The notes under the pieces were generated by a model that saw only the letters and a program-made list of their open reading frames with translations, was not told the origin of the DNA and did no database searches. Source: Peribacillus simplex (GTDB lineage Bacteria > Bacillota > Bacilli > Bacillales > DSM-1321). Taken from it: a DNA stretch of 64,000 nt. Both the position numbers and the translations under genes were made by a program. The DNA lies in contig NZ_FTMX01000002.1 of assembly GCF_900156045.1 (NCBI RefSeq), forward strand, positions 744,001 to 808,000, written 5' to 3'. Numbering within the stretch: the first letter of the stretch is position 1; the number at the start of each line of letters is the position of its first letter. Of this stretch, positions 16,592 through 24,463 are shown piece after piece.

Positions 16592-17479
16592 ATGAATGCT
16601 TCGATGGCCATTTTATGTCTGATATGGGGATTTAATTTTGTTATCATGAAATTAGGAAATGGTGTTTTTCCTCCTGGGGAGTTTGCTGCATTGCGATTTT
16701 TAACCGGTTCCTTCGTACTCCTAGGTGTGTGTTTGATGAAAAAAATACCACTACCAAATAAATCGGATTTCAAGTGGCTGGTTCTAAGCGGGCTGCTCCA
16801 AACAACTTATTTTAATGTCGCTATTCAAATATCGCTTAACTACATTAGTGCAGGACTTACATCTGTTTTGACCTACAGTATGCCGCTTTTTCTATCAATA
16901 ATGGCACATAGATGGATTCCTGGTGAACGGTTGACAGCAAGGAAGACGTTTGGAATCATAATAGGAATAGTGGGTTTATTTCTTGCTATGAATATCCATT
17001 TAGGAGGATCCATTTGGACTGTGTTACTGGCACTAAGCTCTGCTATTTCTTGGGCTATAGCTAACTTGCTTTTTAAACTAAAATTAAATCATTGTGATAC
17101 CATTCAATTTACCACTTGGCAAATGACGATTGGAGCGGTGGGGTTATTGGTATATACTCTTTCATTTGAACACGGTGAATCGAATTGGGGTTTCATGCCG
17201 GCTGTTTATATTCTGTTTTCTGGGGTTGTTGCCTCGGCCTTGGCTTTTGTATTGTGGAGTCATATCTTGAAACGTACAGAAGCTAGCAAAGCATCAATTT
17301 CTTTACTACTTGTACCAATTGTGGGTGTCATTTCTGGATTCATATTTTTGGATGAAAACTTAAAAATAGCTACATTAGTAGGGATATTACTTGTACTGGT
17401 AGGAATATGGATTGTAAATAGTAAGCGTACTCACGAAAATCGTAAGGTCGAATCAAATGTTATGAATAAAGGACTATAG
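16592..17479 (+). CDS. EamA-family (DMT superfamily) transporter
   Basis: About 295 residues with ten membrane helices in two EamA repeats, opening with MNASMAILCLIWGFNFVIMK and with the second repeat from about residue 150. The ATG at 16592 is preceded by GGGAGAGG; a start at 16535 would add 19 residues without a ribosome binding site. DMT proteins export amino acids, purines or drugs. Divergent from the LysR gene, which probably controls it. Confidence 0.88.
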   Translation: MNASMAILCLIWGFNFVIMKLGNGVFPPGEFAALRFLTGSFVLLGVCLMKKIPLPNKSDFKWLVLSGLLQTTYFNVAIQISLNYISAGLTSVLTYSMPLFLSIMAHRWIPGERLTARKTFGIIIGIVGLFLAMNIHLGGSIWTVLLALSSAISWAIANLLFKLKLNHCDTIQFTTWQMTIGAVGLLVYTLSFEHGESNWGFMPAVYILFSGVVASALAFVLWSHILKRTEASKASISLLLVPIVGVISGFIFLDENLKIATLVGILLVLVGIWIVNSKRTHENRKVESNVMNKGL

Positions 17480-17675
17480 ACGGAAAGACCCTATTGGGTA
17501 ATCCCCTACACTACCTAACGTAACCAATATAGTCCCACGAATATTGGTATTGATTCTAATGGTGATCATATTTCAAAAAACGACTAATTCAATTATCTTA
17601 TTCCGATAATTTAACTCTTTTAATGGTAGTCGATCCCCTCTACGTTAATGAATCGACTTCTTTTTACTTTTTCTT

Positions 17676-17706
17676 AATGAACTAAAGCACCCGTTAATTC
17701 TATAAG
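17676..17706 (+). repeat. Three-hairpin repeat, copy 15 (module C)
   Basis: TGAACTAAAGCACCCGTTAA followed by TTCTATAAGG. Only C is clear. The surrounding 17.5-18.0 kb gap holds no gene. Confidence 0.55.
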
Positions 17707-17792
17707 GAATTATATTTGTATGTTGTAGGGTTAAAATAAAGTTTGATCAAAAGTGTGCTGCAAAAGCTGAATTTATAATAGAAGAAACCCAC

Positions 17793-17821
17793 ACATTTTG
17801 AACAAAGATTGATCAAAATGT
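17793..17821. repeat. Hairpin with AAAGATTGA loop, copy 2
   Basis: ACATTTTGA and TCAAAATGT form a perfect 9-bp stem with loop ACAAAGATTGA. Confidence 0.5.
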
Positions 17822-17850
17822 ATGGATTTGATTTTTAGGTTATAGAGATT

Positions 17851-17874
17851 TTTATAAAAAAGATTGATTATAAA
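17851..17874. repeat. Hairpin with AAAGATTGA loop, copy 3
   Basis: TTTATA and TATAAA enclose AAAAAGATTGAT. The loop is conserved while the arms differ from copies 1 and 2. Confidence 0.4.
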
Positions 17875-18000
17875 TACACGGATTCTTTTAAATGAATTAA
17901 CTTCCAATAAGCACGTATGATTACAAGTAGTACCATTCTTGTTATTTTAAATGGTTTACGTATCTTGAATAATCGAATTTAATCAACTGTACCTCATTAA

Positions 18001-18035
18001 AAAGCCCGACCATTTTGAACGAATGGTCGGGCTTT
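18001..18035. terminator. Strong bidirectional terminator
   Basis: AAAGCCCGACCATT pairs with AATGGTCGGGCTTT around TTGAACG. On the minus strand it follows the stop of the small gene at 18052. Confidence 0.9.
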
Positions 18036-18051
18036 ACTATAGAACTTTTTG

Positions 18052-18222
18052 TCAATTGTTGTTTCTTTGAATAAACGTTAAAAAAGGTGTTGGAGGTGTT
18101 GGAAATGAATCGTAGTTACGTCCTTTTCTCCATGCTTCGATTGATTCTATAACAAGTTCTATAAATATTTTATATTTTTCATAATCATCTTTTAATATTA
18201 AGTCAAAATCTTTGGTAAACAT
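18052..18222 (-). CDS. Small hypothetical protein behind the immunity-like gene
   Basis: 56 residues from an ATG at 18222, starting MFTKDFDLILKDDYEKYKIF, with one long amphipathic helix and a Pro-rich stretch (SFPTPPTPF). No signal or membrane segment. It starts 22 bp after the stop of the 18244 gene on the same strand and ends just before a strong terminator, so it belongs to the same transcript. Not recognised; a second immunity protein or its fragment is possible by position only. Confidence 0.55.
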   Translation of the reverse strand: MFTKDFDLILKDDYEKYKIFIELVIESIEAWRKGRNYDSFPTPPTPFLTFIQRNNN

Positions 18223-18243
18223 GATAAATTGATACGTTTTCGT

Positions 18244-18795
18244 TTAATCCTCATCACTTGTAATCGGAACTTTATTGTACGGATAATCAGAAAAATTCGA
18301 AACGAAATCAAAACCTATTCCGTCATGGCCTCCCCAAAGATAATATCTATCTTTTGATGTCGTTTTTGTATAATCCAAAATAAATCTCGCTAAACCAATG
18401 TCACTCGTTAAATCCATTTCTATTGTTTCCTCAGTAGAAAACAAAATACTATCATTGTTAAAAGCGTCCAAATAGGCTTTAGGAAAATAATTGACTAGCT
18501 CTTCAATATTATTTATTTCTACTAAATGATGATAATTTCTAGGCGCAACTTTCGATGTTTTTGCTCCTTTCGATATATTAATTTCCTTCGAACCACTAAT
18601 TCCATGTAAATAAATCGGATACTTATTTAATTTTTTAAAAAATTCTTTTAAGCTTTGGCTATAACCCGTAGTTAAATCCTCTTCAACTGAATCAATAAAA
18701 AAATAAAAATTAATCATCCCTCTCTTCCCAGATTTAAAAATATATGAAAAACCGTCTCCAACTAAAAAATCATTTAATGATATTTCCATTACCAT
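18244..18795 (-). CDS. Hypothetical protein, probable immunity protein of a polymorphic toxin
   Basis: 183 residues, soluble, acidic at the C-terminus (KVPITSDED), with alternating strands and helices. No family recognised. The reason to call it an immunity protein is position: its ATG overlaps by 7 bp the end of a decayed frame whose sequence looks like a toxin C-terminus, the usual toxin-immunity arrangement on one strand. A short gene and a terminator follow. If the toxin is gone, the protein could still protect against related strains. Function is inference. Confidence 0.6.
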   Translation of the reverse strand: MVMEISLNDFLVGDGFSYIFKSGKRGMINFYFFIDSVEEDLTTGYSQSLKEFFKKLNKYPIYLHGISGSKEINISKGAKTSKVAPRNYHHLVEINNIEELVNYFPKAYLDAFNNDSILFSTEETIEMDLTSDIGLARFILDYTKTTSKDRYYLWGGHDGIGFDFVSNFSDYPYNKVPITSDED

Positions 18796-19085
18796 ACCAC
18801 CTTATAATTTGCTGATGTTTTTATATAGACATTAGTTGGTATAAATTCAGCTATAATGTAATGCACCCCTGATTTATAATGATAATGCCAAATTCCTTTT
18901 CCATATTGCTTACTGGTTTTATTTCCCATTTTTTCAAATAAGCTACCTTTGGTAGTGTATGATAGTCTATAGAAAAAACTCGTCCTTTCCCTTTCTCAAT
19001 AACTTTAAGTAATACTCCTCCATCAGACTTAATGCTATATTTAACGGTTAAACTTTGTTTTAAACGGTCGAACTTTATTTTAAAT
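18789..19085 (-). pseudogene. C-terminal remnant of a polymorphic toxin, frameshifted
   Basis: From about 19085 one frame reads LTVKYSIKSDGGVLLKVIEK and GRVFSIDYHTLPK. Near 18945 the coherent reading jumps frame and continues GSLFEKMGNKTSKQYGKGIW, YKSGVHYIIAEF and ends KVVW with a stop at 18789. The stop overlaps the downstream start. The composition (basic, aromatic, beta-rich, short) and the tight overlap with a small acidic gene are what a toxin tip looks like. No upstream delivery domain remains in the window. Confidence 0.45.
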
Positions 19086-19132
19086 CTACATTAATCATCA
19101 ATGATTTTTTTATCATAATTCTCTTCAAGTCA

Positions 19133-19192
19133 TTGTTCAACTAACCTGCCCCGTTACTTGAATAAGAAAAAAGGATTGCCGCAGCAATCCAT
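19133..19192 (+). repeat. Three-hairpin repeat, copy 16 (modules A and B)
   Basis: GTTCAACTAACCTGCCCCGT and TACTTGAATAAG form A. B is GGATTGC and GCAATCC around CGCA, so the stem sequence differs from other copies while the hairpin is kept: a compensatory-type change. It precedes the stop of the DinB gene at 19231. Confidence 0.7.
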
Positions 19193-19230
19193 TCTAGCGA
19201 AAAGTTCCAATTAGCAGCTAAGTCAACTTC

Positions 19231-19713
19231 TCATGCATTCGCCTTCCAACTGTTTTGCAGTTTCCTAATATAAATAATTTGACCGATATGATATGCATTA
19301 TGGGTAGTTGCATTTCCAAGAATTTGCCACCACTTAACTTTTTCAGGAAAACCTATAACATCACTTTCTATTTTTTCATTAGTTAATAACCCTTCCCACT
19401 TTAAAAGGACTTCTAATAAGATTTTTTTCAAATCGATAAAGGACATATATTCAGGACTTAAAAAGCTCCGATTATTATCTCCGATTGAAGATACAGCGTC
19501 TACGTTGGATTTTTCGTACCTGGTTTGCCAAGTTTGATTCCAATAAATCAGATGTTGTACAATTTCAGCTATACTGTTACTATCTTTGCTTGGCTTCCAT
19601 AAAGCCTGTTCTTCCGTCAAATTTTCAACTGATTCTGAAAATGGTTTGTACCAACTAGGGTCATTAGCATTCGCTAAGAACTGGTCAGAAATAATATCTT
19701 TTACGTTGGTCAT
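19231..19713 (-). CDS. DinB-family protein
   Basis: 160 residues forming a four-helix bundle. The metal-binding histidines of the family are visible: one in EIVQHLIYWNQTW and two in TTHNAYHIGQI near the C-terminus. Members include bacillithiol/mycothiol-dependent transferases and stress-induced proteins. B. subtilis YfiT-like proteins are the nearest type. Intact, unlike the DinB relic at 2859. Monocistronic, with repeat copy 16 behind it. Confidence 0.88.
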   Translation of the reverse strand: MTNVKDIISDQFLANANDPSWYKPFSESVENLTEEQALWKPSKDSNSIAEIVQHLIYWNQTWQTRYEKSNVDAVSSIGDNNRSFLSPEYMSFIDLKKILLEVLLKWEGLLTNEKIESDVIGFPEKVKWWQILGNATTHNAYHIGQIIYIRKLQNSWKANA

Positions 19714-19842
19714 TCTATTCGCTCCTCAATTCTAATTAGAATATGGATTCCTAAATTAAGTACAACAGCCATCCTCCCTGATGTTAAAATGATTTTCCTA
19801 CTCAATTTAGTTTCAAGACAACCACCACAAAAACCTTTTTCT

Positions 19843-19928
19843 TCTTCAACTAACCTGCCCCGATAGTTCCATAAGAAAAAGCTGCCTTAAAGACAGCTCT
19901 GATCTTCAGATAACGCACCTGTTAGTAG
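19843..19928 (+). repeat. Three-hairpin repeat, copy 17 (complete A-B-C)
   Basis: CTTCAACTAACCTGCCCCGA (A), AAGCTGCCTTAAAGACAGCT (B) and AGATAACGCACCTGTTAGTA (C). The TTA at 19922-19924 in module C is the stop codon of the minus-strand gene that follows. Confidence 0.85.
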
Positions 19929-20161
19929 AAGAAAAAATAGTCAATAGCTATCCAATAAAAGAGTAATGCACTAATAAACCAAATTAAGTAGTCCTTTCGC
20001 TTTTTTTCTCTAACTATAAAATTTTCTATGCCAATTAATAGGACTCCTGTTCCAAGCATAAGGTACATAATTGCAGAATAGCTCCAATAGTTATCAATAT
20101 TATTCCTCACTAAAAACCAAGCAAATACTACACCAACAAATACAGTTAATTGTGCATACAT
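19922..20161 (-). CDS. Small membrane protein
   Basis: 79 residues with three predicted membrane helices separated by short charged loops (ENFIVREKKRKDY). No family recognised. Its stop codon lies inside module C of repeat copy 17, so the natural end may have been replaced by the repeat. Confidence 0.6.
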   Translation of the reverse strand: MYAQLTVFVGVVFAWFLVRNNIDNYWSYSAIMYLMLGTGVLLIGIENFIVREKKRKDYLIWFISALLFYWIAIDYFFFY

Positions 20162-20178
20162 AAGAGGTTTAACTCTAC

Positions 20179-20208
20179 GTTCAGTTAAAGCACCTGTTAG
20201 TTCTTTAA
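20179..20208 (+). repeat. Three-hairpin repeat, copy 18 (module C)
   Basis: TTCAGTTAAAGCACCTGTTA followed by GTTCTTTAAG, 22 bp before the MFS gene stop. Confidence 0.6.
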
Positions 20209-20229
20209 GATATTTTAAGTATTGTCTCT

Positions 20230-21453
20230 TTAACCAGAAATAAATTTTTTACTTTCTTCAAAATAACCAGCCTTTGAAGGAATAAATACAGTAATGAAAA
20301 GTAAGGTTGCAAAAATTGCTCCGACAATAGAAAAAATAATACAAACAACTTGTAATGAAAACCATTCTATTGTTAACCCTAAGAGCAGTGTCAATCCAAT
20401 TTGAATCATACCTTGCACCATATCTGCAATACTTCCGAACCTTCCCATAATTGCTACTGGTACATTACTTTGAAAAAAGGTAGCATATCCTGCATTCGCA
20501 AATGCCATAAAGAAGCCTAAAAATATAAAAGACAATGTTGCGGTTAAAAAGTCAAAAGATGCATAAAACAAAACATATCCTATTGATGTCAGTAACATTC
20601 CGGCACCTATAAATAACCTTAGTTGCAACTTCTTAGATACAACGGCGGCGACAGTAGCTCCTCCCAACGCCCCAATACCAGTAATACTTACAATTAAGCC
20701 ATAATCACTATCAGACAACTCCAAGTGCTGTTTAATAAAAGTAACCTCTTGTGAATCTAGTGCAAAGCCAATTAGCATTGCACATTGAAACAATAAGTAA
20801 ACGGATACAAAGAACTTTGCAACCTTAGTAAATTCCCTAACTGCTTTCCAGTCGTTTATGATAGTTTTCCACTGAACTGGTTCTCTTATATTATCTAAAT
20901 CTTCATCAACGTCAGGAAGAAGATAGATGAAAAATGCACAAATTATAAAAGTAATCGCATTAATAACAATGCATAATTTTGTCCCTGCATACATAATAAG
21001 GATCCCTGAAATAGCTGGACCTAATAAAAATGCACCGGAGCTGGCCAAACTCATAATCGAATTAAATCTTTTTCGATTTACAAGAGGTACCAGCTTTGTT
21101 ATGTAAACGGATGAGCTTGGACCAAAGAATGAGCCTGCAATATTAATCAATAAAAGGACTGTATATATAGTCCATAATGATGATATGAAAGGAATTACAA
21201 ATACTAAGACCCCTCTTATAATATCAATAGATATCATTAATCTTCGTTTATTAACACGATCAATCACACTCCCAGACCACGTATTAGTAATTAATACGGC
21301 AATAGGCCTTATTATATAGAGCCCCGCAACTGCTGTTGCAGAGCCAGTTAAGTTTAATATCGAAATATTAAGTGCAATTAAGTAAATCCAATTCCCTAAA
21401 TATGAAACCCCTATTCCTGATATTAAAAGAATAGGATTCTTCCAACTGGTCAT
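20230..21453 (-). CDS. MFS transporter (MFS_3 / enterobactin-exporter-like)
   Basis: 407 residues with about twelve membrane helices and the MFS loop signature DRVNKRRLMISIDIIRG between helices 2 and 3. The overall pattern (GSATAVAGLYIIRPIAVLI, then GPSSSVYITKLVP) is of the MFS_3 group that includes drug and siderophore exporters. Starts at an ATG at 21453. Substrate unknown, and no regulator is adjacent. Confidence 0.88.
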   Translation of the reverse strand: MTSWKNPILLISGIGVSYLGNWIYLIALNISILNLTGSATAVAGLYIIRPIAVLITNTWSGSVIDRVNKRRLMISIDIIRGVLVFVIPFISSLWTIYTVLLLINIAGSFFGPSSSVYITKLVPLVNRKRFNSIMSLASSGAFLLGPAISGILIMYAGTKLCIVINAITFIICAFFIYLLPDVDEDLDNIREPVQWKTIINDWKAVREFTKVAKFFVSVYLLFQCAMLIGFALDSQEVTFIKQHLELSDSDYGLIVSITGIGALGGATVAAVVSKKLQLRLFIGAGMLLTSIGYVLFYASFDFLTATLSFIFLGFFMAFANAGYATFFQSNVPVAIMGRFGSIADMVQGMIQIGLTLLLGLTIEWFSLQVVCIIFSIVGAIFATLLFITVFIPSKAGYFEESKKFISG

Positions 21454-21630
21454 TCACTCACCTTATTTCTTATATAATTACCTTCAATTTGCATCTGAAC
21501 ACTCTCGTTATTGGTAGAATGTTACACATTATCTATAACTAAATAATATTCTTTGATAACAGTAAAGATGCAATGAAATTTCTTTATACAATTCTATAAA
21601 TTCAACCAATAACACCCTCACTATTATCAT

Positions 21631-21692
21631 TTCTTCTTCAACTAACCTGCCCCTTTATTTGCATAAAGAAAAAGGCTGTCTAAACAACAGCC
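21631..21692 (+). repeat. Three-hairpin repeat, copy 19 (modules A and B)
   Basis: CTTCAACTAACCTGCCCCTT and TATTTGCATAAAG form A. B is GGCTGT and ACAGCC around CTAAACA, again with a stem sequence of its own. Confidence 0.75.
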
Positions 21693-21729
21693 ACACTATT
21701 ACATCCTAAGTTAGTCTTTTTGTAGATAT

Positions 21730-22017
21730 TTATGTTCCATAAAAAATCATTAATAGCATTAGAAATATGTTTAACACCAACAATATCTTTCCAAAGAGAT
21801 TTTTTATGGCTAAAACAGAGAATACAATAGAAATCATGAATGAAAAAATCGCTAGTTTAGGTGGAAAATACACAACGTCTAAAATGCTTGACATAGAAAA
21901 ATACAAAAGAAAAAAGCTAATAAATATAAATATCATTGAAAAAATTAATGCTATAGTGAGATAAATAAAAGTCCTGAGTTTTTTCAGATGTTGTTTCTCA
22001 TGACTATAATCAACCAT
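21730..22017 (-). CDS. Small membrane protein
   Basis: 95 residues: a short basic N-terminus (EKQHLKKLR) and three hydrophobic helices. Start ATG preceded by a GGAGGG site. No family recognised. Lies between two repeat copies. Confidence 0.65.
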   Translation of the reverse strand: MVDYSHEKQHLKKLRTFIYLTIALIFSMIFIFISFFLLYFSMSSILDVVYFPPKLAIFSFMISIVFSVLAIKNLFGKILLVLNIFLMLLMIFYGT

Positions 22018-22101
22018 TTTTCCCTCCTGATATTAAGTTTGTTTAATCCTTAAAAATCAGCCCATACCGGATACTATTCTCTATCTGAACAATAAATACC
22101 T

Positions 22102-22184
22102 TTTTCAACAATCCAGCCCCTTTATTTGCATAAAGCTGCTGATCAGCTCCTGGTAATGAGGTAAAGAACCTGTTAGCTTAATAA
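22102..22184 (+). repeat. Three-hairpin repeat, copy 20 (A-B-C, compact)
   Basis: TTTTTCAACAATCCAGCCCC (A, loop changed to CAGCCCC), AGCTGCTGATCAGCT (B) and GTAAAGAACCTGTTAGCTTA (C). Confidence 0.7.
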
Positions 22185-22305
22185 GAATTATTTACTAGTT
22201 GTTCATTATAAATACTAATTGATGTACCTTCTCTTTTAATTAATTATCTATTATTTGCTTTAGTACCCTTGGTTCACGTAGTTCTTCATTTTATGATAAT
22301 AATCC

Positions 22306-22384
22306 CCCTATGGAACTCCCTTTTCTTCCATAAGAAAAGGAGCTGCCAGTCAGCTCCTGAAGGAAAGTACCTTTTAGCTAAATA
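22306..22384 (+). repeat. Three-hairpin repeat, copy 21 (degenerate A, B, C)
   Basis: TATGGAACTCCCTTTTCTTC with CATAAG is a worn A. GGAGCTG and CAGCTCC around CCAGT form a perfect B. AAAGTACCTTTTAGCTA is C. On the minus strand B with its following T-rich run can terminate the haemoglobin gene. A still weaker A-like sequence is at about 22870-22905. No copies were found further right. Confidence 0.7.
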
Positions 22385-22388
22385 TCGT

Positions 22389-22751
22389 TTATTTATACAA
22401 GATATCATCTCTTAATGAAGCAACTTTAGTTAAAGCTGTATCTATGTCGGCTTCATTCACTCCAAAGTGAGCAAGTGCATCGTTTAGATGTTTTACAATG
22501 GCATCAAAATGGGCTGGTTGCAGATTCAATCCATGGTGAGCTTTTGCCATGGATTGTCCAGAATATTGTTTTGGACCACCTAATGCAAAACTAATAAATT
22601 TCGTCTGATGACGGCGTTGTTTTTCCATATCCGTCTTTTCAAAAAAATGATTGACTGTATCATCCTTAAGAACCAACTCGGAGTAAAAATAGTCCACAAT
22701 TTTTGCTATCGCTTCTTCTCCGCCAACTTTTTCATAAAGTGTTTGTTCCAT
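22389..22751 (-). CDS. glbN: Group I truncated haemoglobin
   Basis: 120 residues, 2/2 globin fold. SLYEKVGG-type start (TLYEKVGGEEAI), B-helix Tyr in DYFYSEL, FALGGP at the E helix and proximal His72 in SMAKAHHGL, which aligns with the cyanobacterial GlbN MRAAHQDL motif. It therefore belongs to group I (trHbN), whereas B. subtilis YjbI is group II. Expected to bind O2 and detoxify NO in the cytosol. Monocistronic. Confidence 0.92.
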   Translation of the reverse strand: MEQTLYEKVGGEEAIAKIVDYFYSELVLKDDTVNHFFEKTDMEKQRRHQTKFISFALGGPKQYSGQSMAKAHHGLNLQPAHFDAIVKHLNDALAHFGVNEADIDTALTKVASLRDDILYK

Positions 22752-23107
22752 ATATACACTCCTATTTTTGTAGTTAATAGAAGTATTTTCTGTAGATTAT
22801 TTCGTTTTTATTCCTTATCTTTTATCAAATTCCTTTAATTGATAATAAGCCGCTCAAGCACCTTATGATCTTATGCAACCACTCTGGCCCTTTCCCTGAA
22901 GAAGAATTCGGTTATATTCAACTTGTTGCCACTAAGTTGCTGAAAATGCATAATTGATTTAGTGAATTCCATTATTACTTTCACTATTCACTTTTATTTT
23001 ACCTATTTAAATTGTAATGTGACAAAATTGTAATCTTACTTCCTGTTACATCTATGGTGGTGAAAGGGATGAATTTTATAGTATGTAACATGAGGAGGAG
23101 ATTTACG

Positions 23108-23854
23108 TTGAAAAAAGTATTACAAACTAAAAACTTATCTAAATCCTATGGAAAGACACAGGTTTTAAAGAATATTGATTTGACCATAACCTCGGGTGAA
23201 TTTACGGCGATTATGGGGCCTTCCGGTTCAGGAAAAACAACACTGATGAATGTGCTATCGACGATTGATAAATTTTCCGGCGGGGAAGTCTGGCTTGAAG
23301 AACAGGCTCTGTTGGATTTAAACAAAAAAGCATTGCGCACATTCCGCCAAGAACGAATGGGTTTCATCTTTCAAGATTACAACTTGCTTGATACTTTAAC
23401 GATTAAAGAGAATATTCTTCTGCCCCTTTCATTAAGGAAATTTTCTGCGGATGAGATGGAAAGACGTTTAAGACCAGTCATCCAGGCATTGAATATTGAA
23501 GAAATTCAGGATAAATACCCCACAGAAGTTTCTGGTGGTCAGAAACAACGGGCATCATCTGCGCGTGCCATTATTACAAATCCTGCGATTGTCTTTGCAG
23601 ATGAACCTACAGGCGCTCTTGATTCCAGATCAGCAACACAATTATTGGAACAGTTAGCGAGCTTAAATGAAACGTTTCAAACGACCATTCTCATGATTAC
23701 ACACGACTCCTATGCAGCAAGCTTTTATAAAAGGGTTATCTTCTTGCGTGATGGGGGAATCGTAAACGAGCTTTATAAAGGTGACCAAAGTCAAAGCGAC
23801 TTTTTCGATCGAATCCTTCACATCCAGAGTGCCATGGGAGGTAATCAAAGGTGA
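23108..23854 (+). CDS. ABC transporter ATP-binding protein, BceA-type
   Basis: 248 residues from a TTG at 23108, chosen because AGGAGGAG lies 7 bp before it. Walker A GPSGSGKTT is at residues 37-45; the signature SGGQKQR, Walker B IVFADEPTGALDS and H-loop THD are all present, so the ATPase is intact. The length and family match BceA/YtsC-type peptide-antibiotic detoxification ATPases, which need a ten-helix BceB permease. That permease is reduced to about 38 codons directly downstream, so this ATPase is an orphan here. Confidence 0.92.
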   Translation: MKKVLQTKNLSKSYGKTQVLKNIDLTITSGEFTAIMGPSGSGKTTLMNVLSTIDKFSGGEVWLEEQALLDLNKKALRTFRQERMGFIFQDYNLLDTLTIKENILLPLSLRKFSADEMERRLRPVIQALNIEEIQDKYPTEVSGGQKQRASSARAIITNPAIVFADEPTGALDSRSATQLLEQLASLNETFQTTILMITHDSYAASFYKRVIFLRDGGIVNELYKGDQSQSDFFDRILHIQSAMGGNQR

Positions 23855-23970
23855 ACTTACTGAATATAACGTTGCGGAACGTTCAGCGTAATTTCCGTGT
23901 TTATACGATTTATCTGTTCGCCATGATTACAGGTGTCATGATCCATTTCACCACCTCATCACTGGTCAAA
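23851..23970 (+). pseudogene. BceB-type permease, N-terminal fragment at a deletion junction
   Basis: Starts with GTG overlapping the ATPase stop and reads VNLLNITLRNVQRNFRVYTI and YLFAMITGVMIHFTTSSLV, the N-terminal cytoplasmic segment and first helix of a BceB-type permease. It then runs into non-homologous codons and stops at about 24009. The homologous part ends at about 23964, where the sequence becomes the complement of a response regulator gene. Confidence 0.8.
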
Positions 23971-24069
23971 CTCCATAACCTCCACAACTTCATATCTCCA
24001 CTTCGTTAGGGTATCGGCCACTATTTTCCTAATTTTTTCATCATCTTCAATTATCATAATTTTAAACAT
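23955..24069 (-). pseudogene. BceR-type response regulator, N-terminal fragment
   Basis: An ATG at 24069 with AGGAGA upstream reads MFKIMIIEDDEKIRKIVADT and TLTKWRYEVVEVMEFDQ, then stops. This is the first 36 residues or so of a receiver domain, including the acidic EDDE pocket. Phosphoacceptor and DNA-binding domain are missing. It meets the permease fragment head to head. Confidence 0.8.
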
Positions 24070-24463
24070 AACAATCTCCTATTCATGGACTGCATCGATA
24101 AAGGTTTAAATGTTCTTTAATATCATTATGCTAATTATTCCAAACTCCTGTCATTTGTACAATACATCACTCCAGAATATGGGTCCAATTAAAGAAATTT
24201 TAGAGAAGAGATGCGATACATCTCCCTTGGGGTATCCTGCTGTTTGAGAACAAACTCGAAAAATAAGGAGAAGTCATCATCCATTGGAGAATATTCATTT
24301 CTACAAAAAAATAATTGTGGACTAACCCTATTGTCGCATCTCTCTCCTTTTCTACGGAAACAGGAGATATTAATTTTAAGATAAAAAAGTTACCCGCTTG
24401 TCCAAAAAATAAGTATAAGAATGTAATAGATTGGATAAACTAATAAAAAAGGAGTGGGAGATT
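24070..24463. other. Gap without a recognised gene; distant inverted repeat
   Basis: AGAGATGCGA (24207-24216) and TCGCATCTCT (24334-24343) are perfect 10-bp inverted repeats 117 bp apart. No transposase or coding frame lies between them. Otherwise AT-rich promoter-like sequence. Confidence 0.4.

Noticed and set aside
921..22384. The dispersed hairpins as a CRISPR array
   Set aside because: Copies are scattered between genes at irregular distances, differ in sequence, and no cas gene is present.
24207..24343. Inverted repeats as ends of a miniature transposon
   Set aside because: Only 10 bp, no target duplication seen and no second copy in the window, so not called a mobile element.
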